The position numbers and the translations under genes were made by a program. A stretch of 64,000 nucleotides of DNA. Source: JAVBMP01 sp031552195. Its GTDB lineage: Bacteria; Desulfobacterota; Desulfovibrionia; Desulfovibrionales; Desulfovibrionaceae. Under the pieces are notes generated by a model that worked only from the letters and a program-made list of their open reading frames with translations, did not search any database and was not told the DNA's origin. The stretch is taken from NCBI GenBank assembly GCA_031552195.1, contig JAVBMT010000009.1, positions 1 to 64,000 on the forward strand, written 5' to 3'. This document shows positions 17,420 to 26,694 of the stretch, piece by piece; within the stretch, counting starts at the first letter, position 1, and every line of letters begins with the position of its first letter.

Positions 17420-17884
17420 TCAGGCGGTTTCGCCCGCCAGGCGCTCGTGCAGGGCCAGCACGGCCAGCGCGTAGCTTTGCAGGCCGAAGCCGGAAATAAC
17501 GCCCAGGCAGTGCCGCGCGATAAGGCTTTTACGGCGTTCTTCCTCGCGGGCCAGGATATTGCTCAGGTGCACTTCCACCGTGGGCAGGCCTATCCAGGCC
17601 AGGCAGTCGGCCAAGGCCAGGCTGGTGTGCGTGTAAGCCCCGGCGTTAAGAACCACGCCGCGCGTTCCGTCCGTCCGGGCCAGTTCAAGCCGGTCTATCA
17701 GCCCGCCTTCGTGGTTGTGCTGATCAAAAATCAGGGTTATGCTGCTCGCCTTGGCGGGAGCGATGCGGCGCAGAAGCTCCGGCAGGGCGCCCATGCCCTC
17801 GCGGCCGTATATTTCCGGCTGGCGTTCGCCCAGGTGGCCGAGGTTAGGGCCGTTGAGCACCAGTATTTTGCAGGGGTCGGACAT
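17420..17884 (-). CDS. aroQ: Type II 3-dehydroquinate dehydratase
   Basis: Shikimate-pathway enzyme of 154 residues forming 3-dehydroshikimate. Recognisable motifs: NGPNLGHLGERQPEIYG at the N-terminus with the catalytic Tyr, LNAGAYTHTS, and VEVHLSNILAREE. Two positions differ from the usual type II pattern: Gly-His follows NGPNL instead of the more common Asn-Leu or Asn-Met, and the QSNHEG segment reads QHNHEG. The active-site Arg, Tyr and His appear intact. First gene of the aroQ-efp-xthA group and divergent from engB. Confidence 0.95.
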   Translation of the reverse strand: MSDPCKILVLNGPNLGHLGERQPEIYGREGMGALPELLRRIAPAKASSITLIFDQHNHEGGLIDRLELARTDGTRGVVLNAGAYTHTSLALADCLAWIGLPTVEVHLSNILAREEERRKSLIARHCLGVISGFGLQSYALAVLALHERLAGETA

Positions 17885-18077
17885 AACGGCCTTTACAGGC
17901 GGCGGTTTTTATATTTGAAAAATCCCGTAAGGCGCGCCGGACCGGGTAGCTTTGCCGGACACTGGCGCTTGCGGGCAACGCCGGGCATTTTCAAAAGAAA
18001 ACGCCTTAACAGTTCAACAGGGCGTCAATCTTACTTAAGCTGTTTTTCTTGTCAAGTTTTTACCGCCGGGGCGAAAA

Positions 18078-18689
18078 ATGAGCACTCTTTCGTTAAAAGA
18101 AACCGTATATCTTGAAGACCAGATGCCGGACAAGGCGGAGGCGCAAATCGCCCTGGCCGGGCGTTCTAATGTGGGCAAATCTTCTTTAGTCAACAAGCTG
18201 GCCGGAAAAGCGGGCCTGGCCAAAGTCAGCTCCACCCCCGGCAAGACGCGGAGCATAAATTTTTATCAGGTAGAGCCGGAGGGATTTTATGTGGTGGACT
18301 TGCCGGGTTACGGCTACGCCAGGAGCTCCAAGGCGGAACGAGCCAAATGGGGCCGCCTGATAGACCTGTACTTGCGGAAGGAAGGCGGCCCGGCCGGCTT
18401 GGCCCTGCTGCTGGACTGCCGCCTCGAGCCGCAAAAGGCTGACCTTGAGCTGGCGTCCTTCGCCCGCTCTTTGGGCATGCCGGTGCTGGGCGTTCTGACC
18501 AAGGCGGATAAATGCACGCAGAAAGAACGCAGCGCCCGGCAAAGCCAGTGGGGGGCCATTCTGGACGGGCGCAAACCCGTAATTACTTCCGCCTCCACCG
18601 GGCTGGGCATGCGCGAGCTTTGGCAGGCCCTGCGCCTTATGGCAGGGGCCGGGGAGGAACGGGAAGAGGGCGGGGAAGATGTTCAGTAA
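18078..18689 (+). CDS. engB: Ribosome biogenesis GTP-binding protein EngB/YsxC
   Basis: Essential GTPase of 203 residues required for 50S ribosome assembly. G1 is GRSNVGKSS, G2 contains the SSTPGKT threonine, G3 is DLPGYG, G4 is TKAD, and G5 is the TSAST region. The C-terminal end (EEREEGGEDVQ) is acidic and unusual but short. Its 3' end overlaps that of the convergent truA by 7 bases. Confidence 0.98.
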   Translation: MSTLSLKETVYLEDQMPDKAEAQIALAGRSNVGKSSLVNKLAGKAGLAKVSSTPGKTRSINFYQVEPEGFYVVDLPGYGYARSSKAERAKWGRLIDLYLRKEGGPAGLALLLDCRLEPQKADLELASFARSLGMPVLGVLTKADKCTQKERSARQSQWGAILDGRKPVITSASTGLGMRELWQALRLMAGAGEEREEGGEDVQ

Positions 18690-19549
18690 ATTACCCGGTG
18701 CAGGCAAAGGCCCTGGGGCGGGGCGGTCACTCCGGGCATGAGGCGGCGGTCGCGCGCGGCGAAAATTTCCTCCAGCCGTTCCGGCAGGGTTTCCCGCTCA
18801 AGTTTGCCTTGCCCCACAGCCGCCAGAAACCCCATGATATTGCGCACCATCTGTTTCAGAAAGCCGTTTCCGGCGAAACTCCATACAATATACCGCAGCG
18901 CGTCCGGGCTGTAGCCCAGTTCCGGCGGCAAGGCGCGCATGAAACCTTCGCCCGGTCCGGGGCAGCCCGGCAGGGGAACGCTCCGGCATTCTATGGCGTA
19001 TAGTGTGCGGACGGTCGGGCCGGGCTCCGCCCCCGCGTTCTGGAAAGAGGCGAAATCGTGCTCTCCGCAAAGCAGAAGGGCTGCCGCGCGCATGGCTTCA
19101 AGGTTCAGCGGCCCGGCGGCCCAGACAAAAGGCTTGAGCCGGGGCGGAACCCATTTTCTGTTCAGCCAGAGGGAATAGTTGTAGATTTTCGCCTTGGCGT
19201 CAAAACGGGCGTTAAAGGCGTCGTCCACCGCGCTGGCTTCAATAATGCTCAGGTCGTCCGGAAGGCGGCGGTTCAGGGCCTCCTGCCAGTTAAGGCGGAA
19301 GGCCGCGTCCGGGGCGTCGAAGTGGGCCACCTGCGCGTCGGCGTGCACGCCGGAATCCGTCCGTCCGGAACCCGTGACGCGGGCGAACGCGGCTTCAGGG
19401 TCTATTTCCCTTAAAAGGCCGTTTATGGCGTCTTCCAGCACCCCCTGCACTGTGCGGGGGGGGGAGTTCCGGCCCTGGGTTTCAGCCTGGAGCTGCCACC
19501 CGGCAAAGCCGGCGCCGTTGTAGGCTATACAAAGCTTGACGCGCGCCAT
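18683..19549 (-). CDS. truA: tRNA pseudouridine(38-40) synthase TruA
   Basis: Converts uridines 38-40 of tRNA anticodon arms to pseudouridine; 288 residues. The catalytic Asp lies in GSGRTDSGVHA; other signatures are IAYNGAGFAGWQ at the N-terminus, FDAKAKIYNY and FLKQMVRNIMG. A stretch near residues 22-32 (AETQGRNSPPR) precedes the TVQG element and includes a run of nine C residues on the coding strand. It follows the FliJ/MotE-like pair by 5 bases on the same strand, so it is probably co-transcribed with them. Confidence 0.97.
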   Translation of the reverse strand: MARVKLCIAYNGAGFAGWQLQAETQGRNSPPRTVQGVLEDAINGLLREIDPEAAFARVTGSGRTDSGVHADAQVAHFDAPDAAFRLNWQEALNRRLPDDLSIIEASAVDDAFNARFDAKAKIYNYSLWLNRKWVPPRLKPFVWAAGPLNLEAMRAAALLLCGEHDFASFQNAGAEPGPTVRTLYAIECRSVPLPGCPGPGEGFMRALPPELGYSPDALRYIVWSFAGNGFLKQMVRNIMGFLAAVGQGKLERETLPERLEEIFAARDRRLMPGVTAPPQGLCLHRVIY

Positions 19550-19554
19550 GCCGG

Positions 19555-20235
19555 TCAGTCAATGCCCATATTCATGCGGGCCAGCGCCTCGGAGAGCCGC
19601 GCGGCCTTTTCCGGCTGGGCGTAGGTGAGGATTTCACCGGCCTGCCTGCCACGCATGCCGGCCAAAACTCTGACGGCGATGCGTTCGTCCAGAGTGGAAA
19701 GCACTTCGGCGGCCTGTTTGGCCTTCATGTTTGAAATAACGTCTACCAACTGGCGGAATTTGGCGTCTTTGGCCGCGTCCGCTTCCTTCAGCATGTCTTG
19801 CAGCCGGGCTTCGAGAATTTGCATCTGTTCCAGCTTGGCGTTGATTTCGTCTTCCATGGCCTTAAGATTCTGTTCGCGGCGGTTCAGCTCTTCCTGCTTG
19901 CGGTTCAGCGCTTCGCGGCTGAGGCCGGAATCAAGCGGCTGGGCTTCGGGCTTGCCCGTTCCGGGGGCCGGGCTTTGGGCGGCCGGAGCGCCGGTTTGCG
20001 GCACCTGGGCCGGGGTTTGCGGCGCGGAAGGCGGAATAGCCGGAGAGGCGGCCGGAGGCGTCTGGTTTTCCGTGGCGGCCTCGGCGACGGCGCCGCCGTA
20101 AATTTGGCGCTCTCCGGTCAGGTGCTCGAAGAAAACCCAGGAAAACATGCAGAGCTTGACGCCCAGCATCATCATTATCAGCTTGCAGGCCTTAGACGGC
20201 TTGAGGCCGGAAGCGGAGGGTCGCTGTTTCATCAT
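19555..20235 (-). CDS. MotE-like flagellar protein with MgtE-N domain
   Basis: Protein of 226 residues: one N-terminal membrane segment (LIMMMLGVKLCMFSWVFF), a Pro/Ala-rich linker (about 45-95), a coiled coil from about 105 to 160, and a C-terminal MgtE intracellular N-like domain (VISNMKAKQAAEVLSTLDERIAVRVLAGM). This domain order matches the motility proteins called MotE, found beside FliJ in delta- and epsilon-proteobacteria. The start at 20235 lies inside fliJ (44-base overlap), indicating coupling. Its role as a motor or export chaperone is inferred from context. Confidence 0.85.
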   Translation of the reverse strand: MMKQRPSASGLKPSKACKLIMMMLGVKLCMFSWVFFEHLTGERQIYGGAVAEAATENQTPPAASPAIPPSAPQTPAQVPQTGAPAAQSPAPGTGKPEAQPLDSGLSREALNRKQEELNRREQNLKAMEDEINAKLEQMQILEARLQDMLKEADAAKDAKFRQLVDVISNMKAKQAAEVLSTLDERIAVRVLAGMRGRQAGEILTYAQPEKAARLSEALARMNMGID

Positions 20236-20629
20236 ATTCTCGCTGTTCCTTTTGTTTTTCTTCACGCAGGTGGCGTTCGGCCTGTTTTTCCTTGAGTTTT
20301 TCAAGCAGTTGGCGTTCCTGGGCCTTTTCCGTAAGTTCAAGCCGCAGGCGTTCCACCTCCGGCTCCATAAGCCTGACGCGTTCGTCGCAAAAGGCGATGT
20401 CTTCAAGCAAAGCGCCGCGGTATGAGAGCTGAAGCCAGCGGTCCGCTCCGGTCAGGGCCGGGTCGCACAGGTTGCGGTCCGTTTCCGCGACTTCACCGCG
20501 CAAACGCAGCCTGTCGGCTTTCAGCCCGTCAAGTTCGGCCCTGGCTTTGGAAAAAGCCAGCATGGCTTCCTCTTCCAGCCTTTGCCGGTATTCCAGAACT
20601 TTCTCTAGTTTGAATTTAAACTGGGCCAT
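20192..20629 (-). CDS. fliJ: Flagellar export protein FliJ
   Basis: Flagellar type III export chaperone of 145 residues, almost entirely coiled coil. It opens with the FliJ pattern KFKLEKVLEYRQRLEEEA, then heptad-rich sequence with many Glu, Arg and Leu. It is coupled to the MotE-like gene and truA. No fliI or other export genes occur within the window. An inverted repeat (20669-20676/20684-20691) lies upstream between comEC and fliJ. Confidence 0.85.
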   Translation of the reverse strand: MAQFKFKLEKVLEYRQRLEEEAMLAFSKARAELDGLKADRLRLRGEVAETDRNLCDPALTGADRWLQLSYRGALLEDIAFCDERVRLMEPEVERLRLELTEKAQERQLLEKLKEKQAERHLREEKQKEQREYDETATLRFRPQAV

Positions 20630-20727
20630 TCAGCTTGCCTCGCACAAATTTTTTGACGCTTGCCGCATTTGTTTGCCTAATTAGCAAACAACGTGCCAGA
20701 GCCTGCGCGAATTCTCCTGGCGCCTTT

Positions 20728-23574
20728 TCATCTGGTTAATATAAACGACTCCGCACCGCGCGCAAGGCGTATTTTCGGACTATCGGCGGCATCTTTCCAT
20801 TCCAGGGTTATCATGCCGTTTTCCGCGGTGCTCAGGAAAGCGGCCCCGCGTTTCAGCATGGCCTCGCGCACGCGGGCGGAGGGAAAATTCCAGCGGTTTC
20901 CGTAGCCGCAGCAGGCTATGGCTATTTTGGGGTCGACCGCCGCGTAGAAAGCCTTGTTGTATGATCTGGCCGAACCGTGATGCGGCAGGATGAGAACCGG
21001 AGCCTCAAGTCCGCCGGAAGCCGCCAGGCGGTCCAGCAACGCGTTAAGGGTGACGTTTTCCGCATCGGCGCAAAACAGGGCCAGGGGCCGGCCGCGCCGC
21101 ACCAGGCGCAGAACCAGCGAACCTCTGTTGCCGCTCCGGGTTAGCGTTTCGGCGGCGTATGGGTGCAAAACCTCAAGGATCAGGCTTGGAGATAGCTCAA
21201 TACGCATTGGAGCGAACCATTGTTCGCGGTGTTTGACCCCGCCGCGCGGCAGGGCTTTTTCCATATCGGCAGCCGCCTGATAGCCAGGTCCGGCGGCGGG
21301 AGGGGCGGCTCCGTTGTCGGCATAGACTTCGGTTCTCAAGGCCTTTACGGGGTGAATCAGGCCGCGCAGGTGGTCGTAATCGTTATGCGAGCTTACGATG
21401 AAATCAAGACTGGGCGGCTGGTTTCGGGTAAGCAGCGGGAGAATTATGTCGCGGCCGGTGTCAAAAGTGGCAGAAGCCACCCCGCCCCCGTCGAACAGCA
21501 GGCGTCTGAGCCGGCCTTTGTCAGACCATTCCAGCAATAAAGACTGCCCCTGCCCGACATCCAGCGCGTGCAGGCGCACAAAATCGTCACGCGTTTCAGC
21601 CACGCGCCCGAAAGGTCCGGCGCAGAGCAGGGCGAAACCGGCCAGCAGCAGAAAGGGCAGCGTTTTGGGCGGTATTCCGCGTCGGCTTCGATAGTGCAGA
21701 ACCAGGGCCAGCCCCAGGAGAAGAATCCAGAAACCGGCCACGCCGCTCCAGAGGGGGCGCAGGCCTTCCGGCGCGGGTAACAGACCGTTGCTTTGCAGAA
21801 AGTTTAAAATGCGCAACAGTTCGGCGCAAGGGCGGGCAGCCAGGGAGAACAAGGCTTCGGCGGGTTGCACGAAACCGGATAGCGCGGCCGCCAGACCGGC
21901 GAAAGCCGCGGGCATGACCGCAAGGCCGAGCACGGGCAGCCAAAGGGCGTTCAAAGGCCAGGCCAGCCCGACAAGTCCGAAAACCGACAGGCTGAAGGGC
22001 AGCAGCGCAAGCTGCGCGGCCAGGGAAATTCCCAGCATGTATATCAGCCCCTGCAGCATCCTGTTGGCGATGCGCCTGGGCCAAGGGAGTTTCAGGCCGG
22101 GCTTGCGGGGCTTGAAAGAAAACTTGCGGGCCAAGCGCCCGAGCCATGGTGTGGCCAGGGCGATGGCGCAGATGGAAAGGGCGGAAAGCTGAAGACGCAG
22201 GTCGAACAGGGCCAGAGGGTCAAAGAGCAGGATAAGGCTGACCGCCCAGAGCAACCCGTCCAGCAGCACCGCCGGGCGTTCAAGCCAGAGCAGCAGGCCC
22301 CAGAAAAAAAGCATGAGCCCGGCGCGCAGCAGGCTGGGGCTGGCCCCGCCAAGCCAGATATAGGCCACGGCGGGGGGCAGGGCCATGAGTATTTCGCATT
22401 TGCGGCGCGCGGGCGGGGCCTTGCCGTAACGCGCCAGCAAAGGCTGAAGGAGCATGAAGATAATGCGGCCCGCAAGGTAGCCCAAAGTGGCGGCATACCC
22501 GAGATGCAACCCGGAAAGGGCCAGGCTGTGCGAAAGGGTGGCCCGGCTGAACAGGTCAAGGGTGTCAGGGCCAAGCCCGAAACGGTCACCCAGCAAAAGC
22601 GCGGGAATAAATTCCGCCCCAGGAACGAGGCGGTCTGAAAATGAACGGGGCGGTTCCTCTTCCCGTTCCTCTTCCGCTTGTGGCGCCTCTTCCTTCAGCT
22701 TCGGGCCGTCCGCCTCATTCACTTCATGCGAAGCGGCTTTTTTCGGAAGCGCGGCGTAAACTTTCCGGCGCGCGTTTTCCCGCAATCCGGCAAAAAAACC
22801 CGGTTCGCCTTCCAGAAGCAGCGACGGTTGTTCGCCGTAAATCCAGGCCCTTGTCCAGGTTTCGCGTTCCCGCCAGTATAATTCGGCATCCATTCCGCCC
22901 TGATTATAAAAATTCCGGATGGGGCGCGGTTTAAGCTCCGCCGTCAGGGTAAGGCCGGGGATAATGCTGTTGGCCGCCGTTTTTTCCGCGCTAAGGTAAC
23001 CGGGCGGGCTTTGCCAGGTGAGGACCAGGCGGCCGGGCAGGTTTTCGGCAGGAAGCTTCAGGCCTTGCCAGGCCACCGCTTCTTCCGCCCGGATTTTTCC
23101 GGCCGGGGCAAGGGGGCGAACTTCACCGAGAATGATGCGCAACCGTCCGCCCGGCAGGGCGTCGGTTTCTTCCACCTTGCCGGATAATTTCAGCCCTTGC
23201 CGGTAAAAAGCGCCGCCGGGCGTAATCGCTTCATGAGCCCAGTTCAGACCATCGCCATTGTTCTCCACCTGTTGGCTTTGGCCGGAAAAAAGCGGCGTGG
23301 TTTGGGGCATGCGCCAGTAAGAGTAGGCAAGGCCGAAAAGAAAGCAGAGGGCGAGCAACAGAAGGGGATGAAGTTTTTGCGCGCGTTCCGGCGCGGACGC
23401 GATAAGAACCGCCAGGGCCAGCAACCCGGCCAGGGGCAGGCGCAGCGCCATGATGCCGCAAATAAAGGCCAGAACTGCTATTTGCCTGAATAGAAGCGGG
23501 GAATAGGGGGCTTCGGGCGGGTCTTCAGACTGCTTCCACGCCTTTAGGCCGCCCTTCGCCGTTTCCCCCTCCAT
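20728..23574 (-). CDS. comEC: ComEC/Rec2 family DNA-uptake channel
   Basis: Inner-membrane protein of 948 residues in the ComEC family, which transports single-stranded DNA during natural transformation. Order: N-terminal hydrophobic pair and soluble DUF4131 domain (to about residue 280), central ComEC channel domain with many membrane segments (FSRATLSHSLALSGLHLGY is the family signature), and a C-terminal metallo-beta-lactamase domain with VSSHNDYDHLRG and LPHHGSARSYN. The pattern is complete, with no truncation seen. It starts 3 bases after the PAP2 gene. No other competence gene is in the window. Confidence 0.95.
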   Translation of the reverse strand: MEGETAKGGLKAWKQSEDPPEAPYSPLLFRQIAVLAFICGIMALRLPLAGLLALAVLIASAPERAQKLHPLLLLALCFLFGLAYSYWRMPQTTPLFSGQSQQVENNGDGLNWAHEAITPGGAFYRQGLKLSGKVEETDALPGGRLRIILGEVRPLAPAGKIRAEEAVAWQGLKLPAENLPGRLVLTWQSPPGYLSAEKTAANSIIPGLTLTAELKPRPIRNFYNQGGMDAELYWRERETWTRAWIYGEQPSLLLEGEPGFFAGLRENARRKVYAALPKKAASHEVNEADGPKLKEEAPQAEEEREEEPPRSFSDRLVPGAEFIPALLLGDRFGLGPDTLDLFSRATLSHSLALSGLHLGYAATLGYLAGRIIFMLLQPLLARYGKAPPARRKCEILMALPPAVAYIWLGGASPSLLRAGLMLFFWGLLLWLERPAVLLDGLLWAVSLILLFDPLALFDLRLQLSALSICAIALATPWLGRLARKFSFKPRKPGLKLPWPRRIANRMLQGLIYMLGISLAAQLALLPFSLSVFGLVGLAWPLNALWLPVLGLAVMPAAFAGLAAALSGFVQPAEALFSLAARPCAELLRILNFLQSNGLLPAPEGLRPLWSGVAGFWILLLGLALVLHYRSRRGIPPKTLPFLLLAGFALLCAGPFGRVAETRDDFVRLHALDVGQGQSLLLEWSDKGRLRRLLFDGGGVASATFDTGRDIILPLLTRNQPPSLDFIVSSHNDYDHLRGLIHPVKALRTEVYADNGAAPPAAGPGYQAAADMEKALPRGGVKHREQWFAPMRIELSPSLILEVLHPYAAETLTRSGNRGSLVLRLVRRGRPLALFCADAENVTLNALLDRLAASGGLEAPVLILPHHGSARSYNKAFYAAVDPKIAIACCGYGNRWNFPSARVREAMLKRGAAFLSTAENGMITLEWKDAADSPKIRLARGAESFILTR

Positions 23575-23577
23575 GCG

Positions 23578-24240
23578 CTAGCTTCCGTGATTGAACAGGC
23601 GCGGATAAAAACGGCGCGCAGCGGGGATTCGCGTATACAGCCATTTAAGCAGGCGATATACGGCAAGAGAGGCCAAAAGGCCGATAAGCCAGCCCGCCGC
23701 GATGTCCATGGGGTAATGCCGGCCGAGATATACCCGTGAATAGCCTATAATCAGAGGCAGCAGGAAGATGAAGGGCCGCAGGGGGGGGAAGAACAGCGCC
23801 AGAGCCGTGGCCAGAGCCATGGCGTTGGCCGCGTGGGCGGAGGGCAGCGAGCGCCCCGGCTGGCGCGGGTGTTGTATGGCGCCGGTTTTTTCCCACGCAT
23901 GCCCGGAGTAGTTCATAGCCCCCATAACCGCCTTGTTCGGGCGCGGCCTTCCGGTCAGGTCTTTGGCCGCGACAACGCAGAGGTCGGAAGCCAGAAGGCA
24001 TATCAGGACGCAAAGAAGCCTGGCGGCCAGCGGCATTATGCCGCTATGGCGTTTTTTGTAAAAAACAATGATAAGCACGGAAAAGGCCAGGAAAATCCAG
24101 GGCAGACGCATGGAGATAAACGGAGCCAGCGTGTCCAGCAGTTCATTACGCCAGACGATGTTAAGCTGGGCGAACAGTTTTTCGTCAATGTTCAAGAGCA
24201 GGGCGAAAAAGCTTTCACACCAGCTTGCGAGGTCGGACAT
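23578..24240 (-). CDS. PAP2-family membrane phosphatase
   Basis: Membrane phosphatase of 220 residues with about five or six hydrophobic segments. The three PAP2 signatures are present: KDLTGRPRP (residues about 91-99), RSLPSAHA, and SRVYLGRHYPMD. The second motif has Ala in place of the more common Gly (PSGH), with the His retained. Likely substrates are lipid pyrophosphates such as undecaprenyl pyrophosphate or phosphatidate; the sequence does not decide. Its stop lies 3 bases before comEC, so the two are likely co-transcribed. Confidence 0.92.
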   Translation of the reverse strand: MSDLASWCESFFALLLNIDEKLFAQLNIVWRNELLDTLAPFISMRLPWIFLAFSVLIIVFYKKRHSGIMPLAARLLCVLICLLASDLCVVAAKDLTGRPRPNKAVMGAMNYSGHAWEKTGAIQHPRQPGRSLPSAHAANAMALATALALFFPPLRPFIFLLPLIIGYSRVYLGRHYPMDIAAGWLIGLLASLAVYRLLKWLYTRIPAARRFYPRLFNHGS

Positions 24241-24304
24241 ATGTTAATACCGTAACGGGTTTATTTTTTGATGGTAATGTTATAATGACCGCGCCATATC
24301 ATCG

Positions 24305-25201
24305 TTATTCGAGGATGTAGCGCAGGGGGTTGACGCAAACCCCGCCCACGCGCACTTCATAGTGCAGGTGAGGCCCGGTGCTGCGGCCGGTTGATCCTAT
24401 GCTTCCGATAACGTCTCCACGGCCCACGCTCTGCCCTTCCTTGACCTTGATCTCTTGCAGGTGGGCGTAGCGGGTGCTGAGATTGTTGCCGTGATTGATG
24501 GTGATGCAATTTCCGTACGCTCCGTCCCACCCGGCGCTGGCAACCGTGCCTTTGGCCGGGGCGCGCACCGGGGTGCCGTTGCTGTTGGCGATGTCCAGCC
24601 CCTTATGAAAGTCAGCCCGGCCGCCAAAAGGAGCTATGCGCGGGCCGAAGCCTGAGGAAAGATGCCCGTTGGCCGGCCATATGGATGGGGTGCTGGCCAG
24701 CAGGGCCATGTTGGCGCGCAAAAGGTGCATAAGTTCCTGCTGGTTCAACTCTTCAAGTCTCGTATCCGTGGTAAGCTGGTCCAGCAGGTTGTGGATGCGC
24801 CGGGAGAGCAGTTCCTGCCTGTAAAGCGGCAGCGGGGTGGCCCCGGAGGAGGCGGAGACTCCGTCGTTGCTTATGTCTTGCGGGTCTTTCTGCAGGCCCA
24901 TCATCACCCTGAGTTTCGTATCGAAATTCTGCACCCGCTCTATGTCGGCCTGCAAGCCTTGCAGCTTCCCGGCCATGCTGGCGATCTGGATGTTCTGCTC
25001 CTGCACCGTTTTGTATGATTCGCGCAGCTGCTCTTCCAGAAAGCTCGCCTTGCTCATGTAGTTCCACAAATAGGCGGTGGCCCCGGCCAGCCCCACAAGC
25101 AGCAGGAAGAGCAGCAGGACAAAACTGCCGCGTATGCGCAAACGCCGGGAAAGCCCTTCGCATTCCTTGAAAAGGATGATCGAATAGTTTCGGAACAGCA
25201 T
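24305..25201 (-). CDS. M23-family murein peptidase, membrane-anchored
   Basis: Periplasmic protein of 298 residues with one N-terminal membrane segment (FVLLLFLLLVGLAGATAYLW), a coiled coil (about 55-105), and a C-terminal LytM/M23 peptidase domain. Zinc ligands are visible: HKGLD (first His and Asp), and HLHYE (second pair). The active-site pattern is complete, so it should be active on peptidoglycan rather than a LytM-like activator with lost ligands. The start at 25201 (MLFRNYSIILF) is chosen because the upstream frame runs through a terminator. Such proteins act in cell division or envelope remodelling. Confidence 0.93.
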   Translation of the reverse strand: MLFRNYSIILFKECEGLSRRLRIRGSFVLLLFLLLVGLAGATAYLWNYMSKASFLEEQLRESYKTVQEQNIQIASMAGKLQGLQADIERVQNFDTKLRVMMGLQKDPQDISNDGVSASSGATPLPLYRQELLSRRIHNLLDQLTTDTRLEELNQQELMHLLRANMALLASTPSIWPANGHLSSGFGPRIAPFGGRADFHKGLDIANSNGTPVRAPAKGTVASAGWDGAYGNCITINHGNNLSTRYAHLQEIKVKEGQSVGRGDVIGSIGSTGRSTGPHLHYEVRVGGVCVNPLRYILE

Positions 25202-25282
25202 CAAACCTTGCCGATGTTGGGTTAACGTGAAAGAGTCTATGTATAACCGGCGGGGCTGGCTGTCAAGGAAGGCGCCAGGCAG

Positions 25283-25317
25283 GAAAAGAAAAGCGCCCCC
25301 GGTTTGCCGGGGGCGCT
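25283..25317 (-). terminator. Intrinsic terminator of the first TRAP receptor gene
   Basis: Perfect 11-bp GC-rich stem (25292-25302 with 25307-25317, AGCGCCCCCGG) with a TTTG loop, followed on the minus strand by TTTTCTTTT. It lies about 60 bases after the receptor stop. Confidence 0.9.
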
Positions 25318-25377
25318 GGCTTGCGGCATAGGCCGCTCGTTTATTCCATTGGTTCAATATGCCGGAAGTGGAATCCT

Positions 25378-26421
25378 TTACGGCTTTATTTCCTCAGCCA
25401 CTTCTTCCGAAATCTTCAGGTAGTGCTTGAAAATCTTGTCAGGGTCGGCGGAAGAACCCTTCATGGTTTCAAGCCAGCTTTCCTTGACGGCCGCGCCGGT
25501 GGCGGCTATCCACTTGGCGCGCTCTTCAGTGGGGAGAACGTAGATCTTCATGCCGCCTTTCCGCATGGCTTCAAGTTCCGCCTTGTCAGTGGCGTCAAGA
25601 ATATTGCCGGCCTGGCGGCTCATGTTTTCGCCGCTCATTTCTTCAAATACGGCCTGAATGTCGGGGGGCAGGCTGTTCCAGAGATCCTCGTTCATGCCGA
25701 ACCACAGCGAAGCGAAGGCCAGCCCGACTATGCTCATGCTGTTGGTGGCTTCGTTGATTTTGAAAGAACGCATGGGGGCGATGGGGGTAAGGCAGCCGTC
25801 GGCCATGCCGCGCTGCAGGGAAAGATAATAGTCGGCAAAGGGCAGGGTGATGGGGTTGCCGCCAAGGGCGCGAATGATGCGCGCGCTGGAACCGCTGGCG
25901 CCAAGCAGTTTTTTGCCGTTCAGGTCGCTCATGGTCTTCGCGTAGCTGCTTTTTACAAAAGCGAAGTGGGCCGGGGCGGAGCTGTGTATGGTCAGTATCT
26001 TTACGCCTTTGAATTCATCCTGCACTTCCGGAGTGGTCTGCAAGTATCTCCAGGCGACGGTGGAAGCCTGGGTGGCGGTGGAAACAGCGGTAGGAATGCC
26101 GAATACGCCAAGAGTGGCCAGTTTTCCGGGGTTCCGGGTTGCGTAGTGGCTGCCTATGCTGACCTGCCCCTTTTTTACGGAATCAAAGATTTCTCCCTCG
26201 GGGCAGATGGTGCCGGGGTTGAAGTAAGTGATTTCAACGCGGCCGCCGGTTTTGTTTTTGATGGCCTCAGCCCAGGGCAGGTAAACTTTCTGCACCACGG
26301 GGTGTTTGTCCATGTACTGGCTGGTCAAGTTCATTTTGTACACGGCGTCAGCCGCAAGGGCGGCTCCGCCTGCAAGCAGCATTGATGAGGCCAGGGCGAT
26401 AACGACAAGGGTCTTTTTCAT
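25378..26421 (-). CDS. TRAP transporter solute-binding protein, DctP family (copy 1)
   Basis: Periplasmic binding protein of 347 residues with a signal peptide ending at ALAADA. The body is a type DctP/TeaA receptor for a TRAP transporter: KTGGRVEITYFNPGTICPEGEIFDSVKKGQ near the N-terminus and the GLAFASLWFGMNEDLW region later. It has a close paralogue at 26695-27729 on the same strand. TRAP permeases DctQ and DctM are absent on either side, so this is an orphan receptor in this window. The ligand is probably an organic acid but cannot be read here. AGGAGG precedes the ATG. Confidence 0.95.
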   Translation of the reverse strand: MKKTLVVIALASSMLLAGGAALAADAVYKMNLTSQYMDKHPVVQKVYLPWAEAIKNKTGGRVEITYFNPGTICPEGEIFDSVKKGQVSIGSHYATRNPGKLATLGVFGIPTAVSTATQASTVAWRYLQTTPEVQDEFKGVKILTIHSSAPAHFAFVKSSYAKTMSDLNGKKLLGASGSSARIIRALGGNPITLPFADYYLSLQRGMADGCLTPIAPMRSFKINEATNSMSIVGLAFASLWFGMNEDLWNSLPPDIQAVFEEMSGENMSRQAGNILDATDKAELEAMRKGGMKIYVLPTEERAKWIAATGAAVKESWLETMKGSSADPDKIFKHYLKISEEVAEEIKP

Positions 26422-26624
26422 ACTTCCTCCTCACAAATGTGAAATTTGTAACACACATTATCCAGACTTATTTCTTCCCTTAATTAATCTTTCGCAAAAA
26501 AACATCTTTAAGTCAATAAGCGTATAACGGGCATCAGGTTTTACATAAGCCCGGCGTTTGAAAAAACAGGAACGCGCGTGGCGGCGCGCGGAACCGCGCC
26601 CGGAGAAACAGGGAATATGCAGTC

Positions 26625-26674
26625 AAATAAAAACGACGCCGCGGGCTTATAGACCGGCGGCGTCGTTTTTATTT
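26625..26674 (-). terminator. Bidirectional terminator between the two TRAP receptors
   Basis: A long symmetrical stem (26625-26641 with 26658-26674, centred on ACGACGCCGC/GCGGCGTCGT) flanked by A and T runs on both sides. It lies 20 bases after the stop of copy 2 and should separate its transcript from copy 1. The rest of the 26422-26694 gap holds the upstream region of copy 1; I found no well-spaced promoter. Confidence 0.85.
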
Positions 26675-26694
26675 AAGGCGTTTTTCGTATGGGC

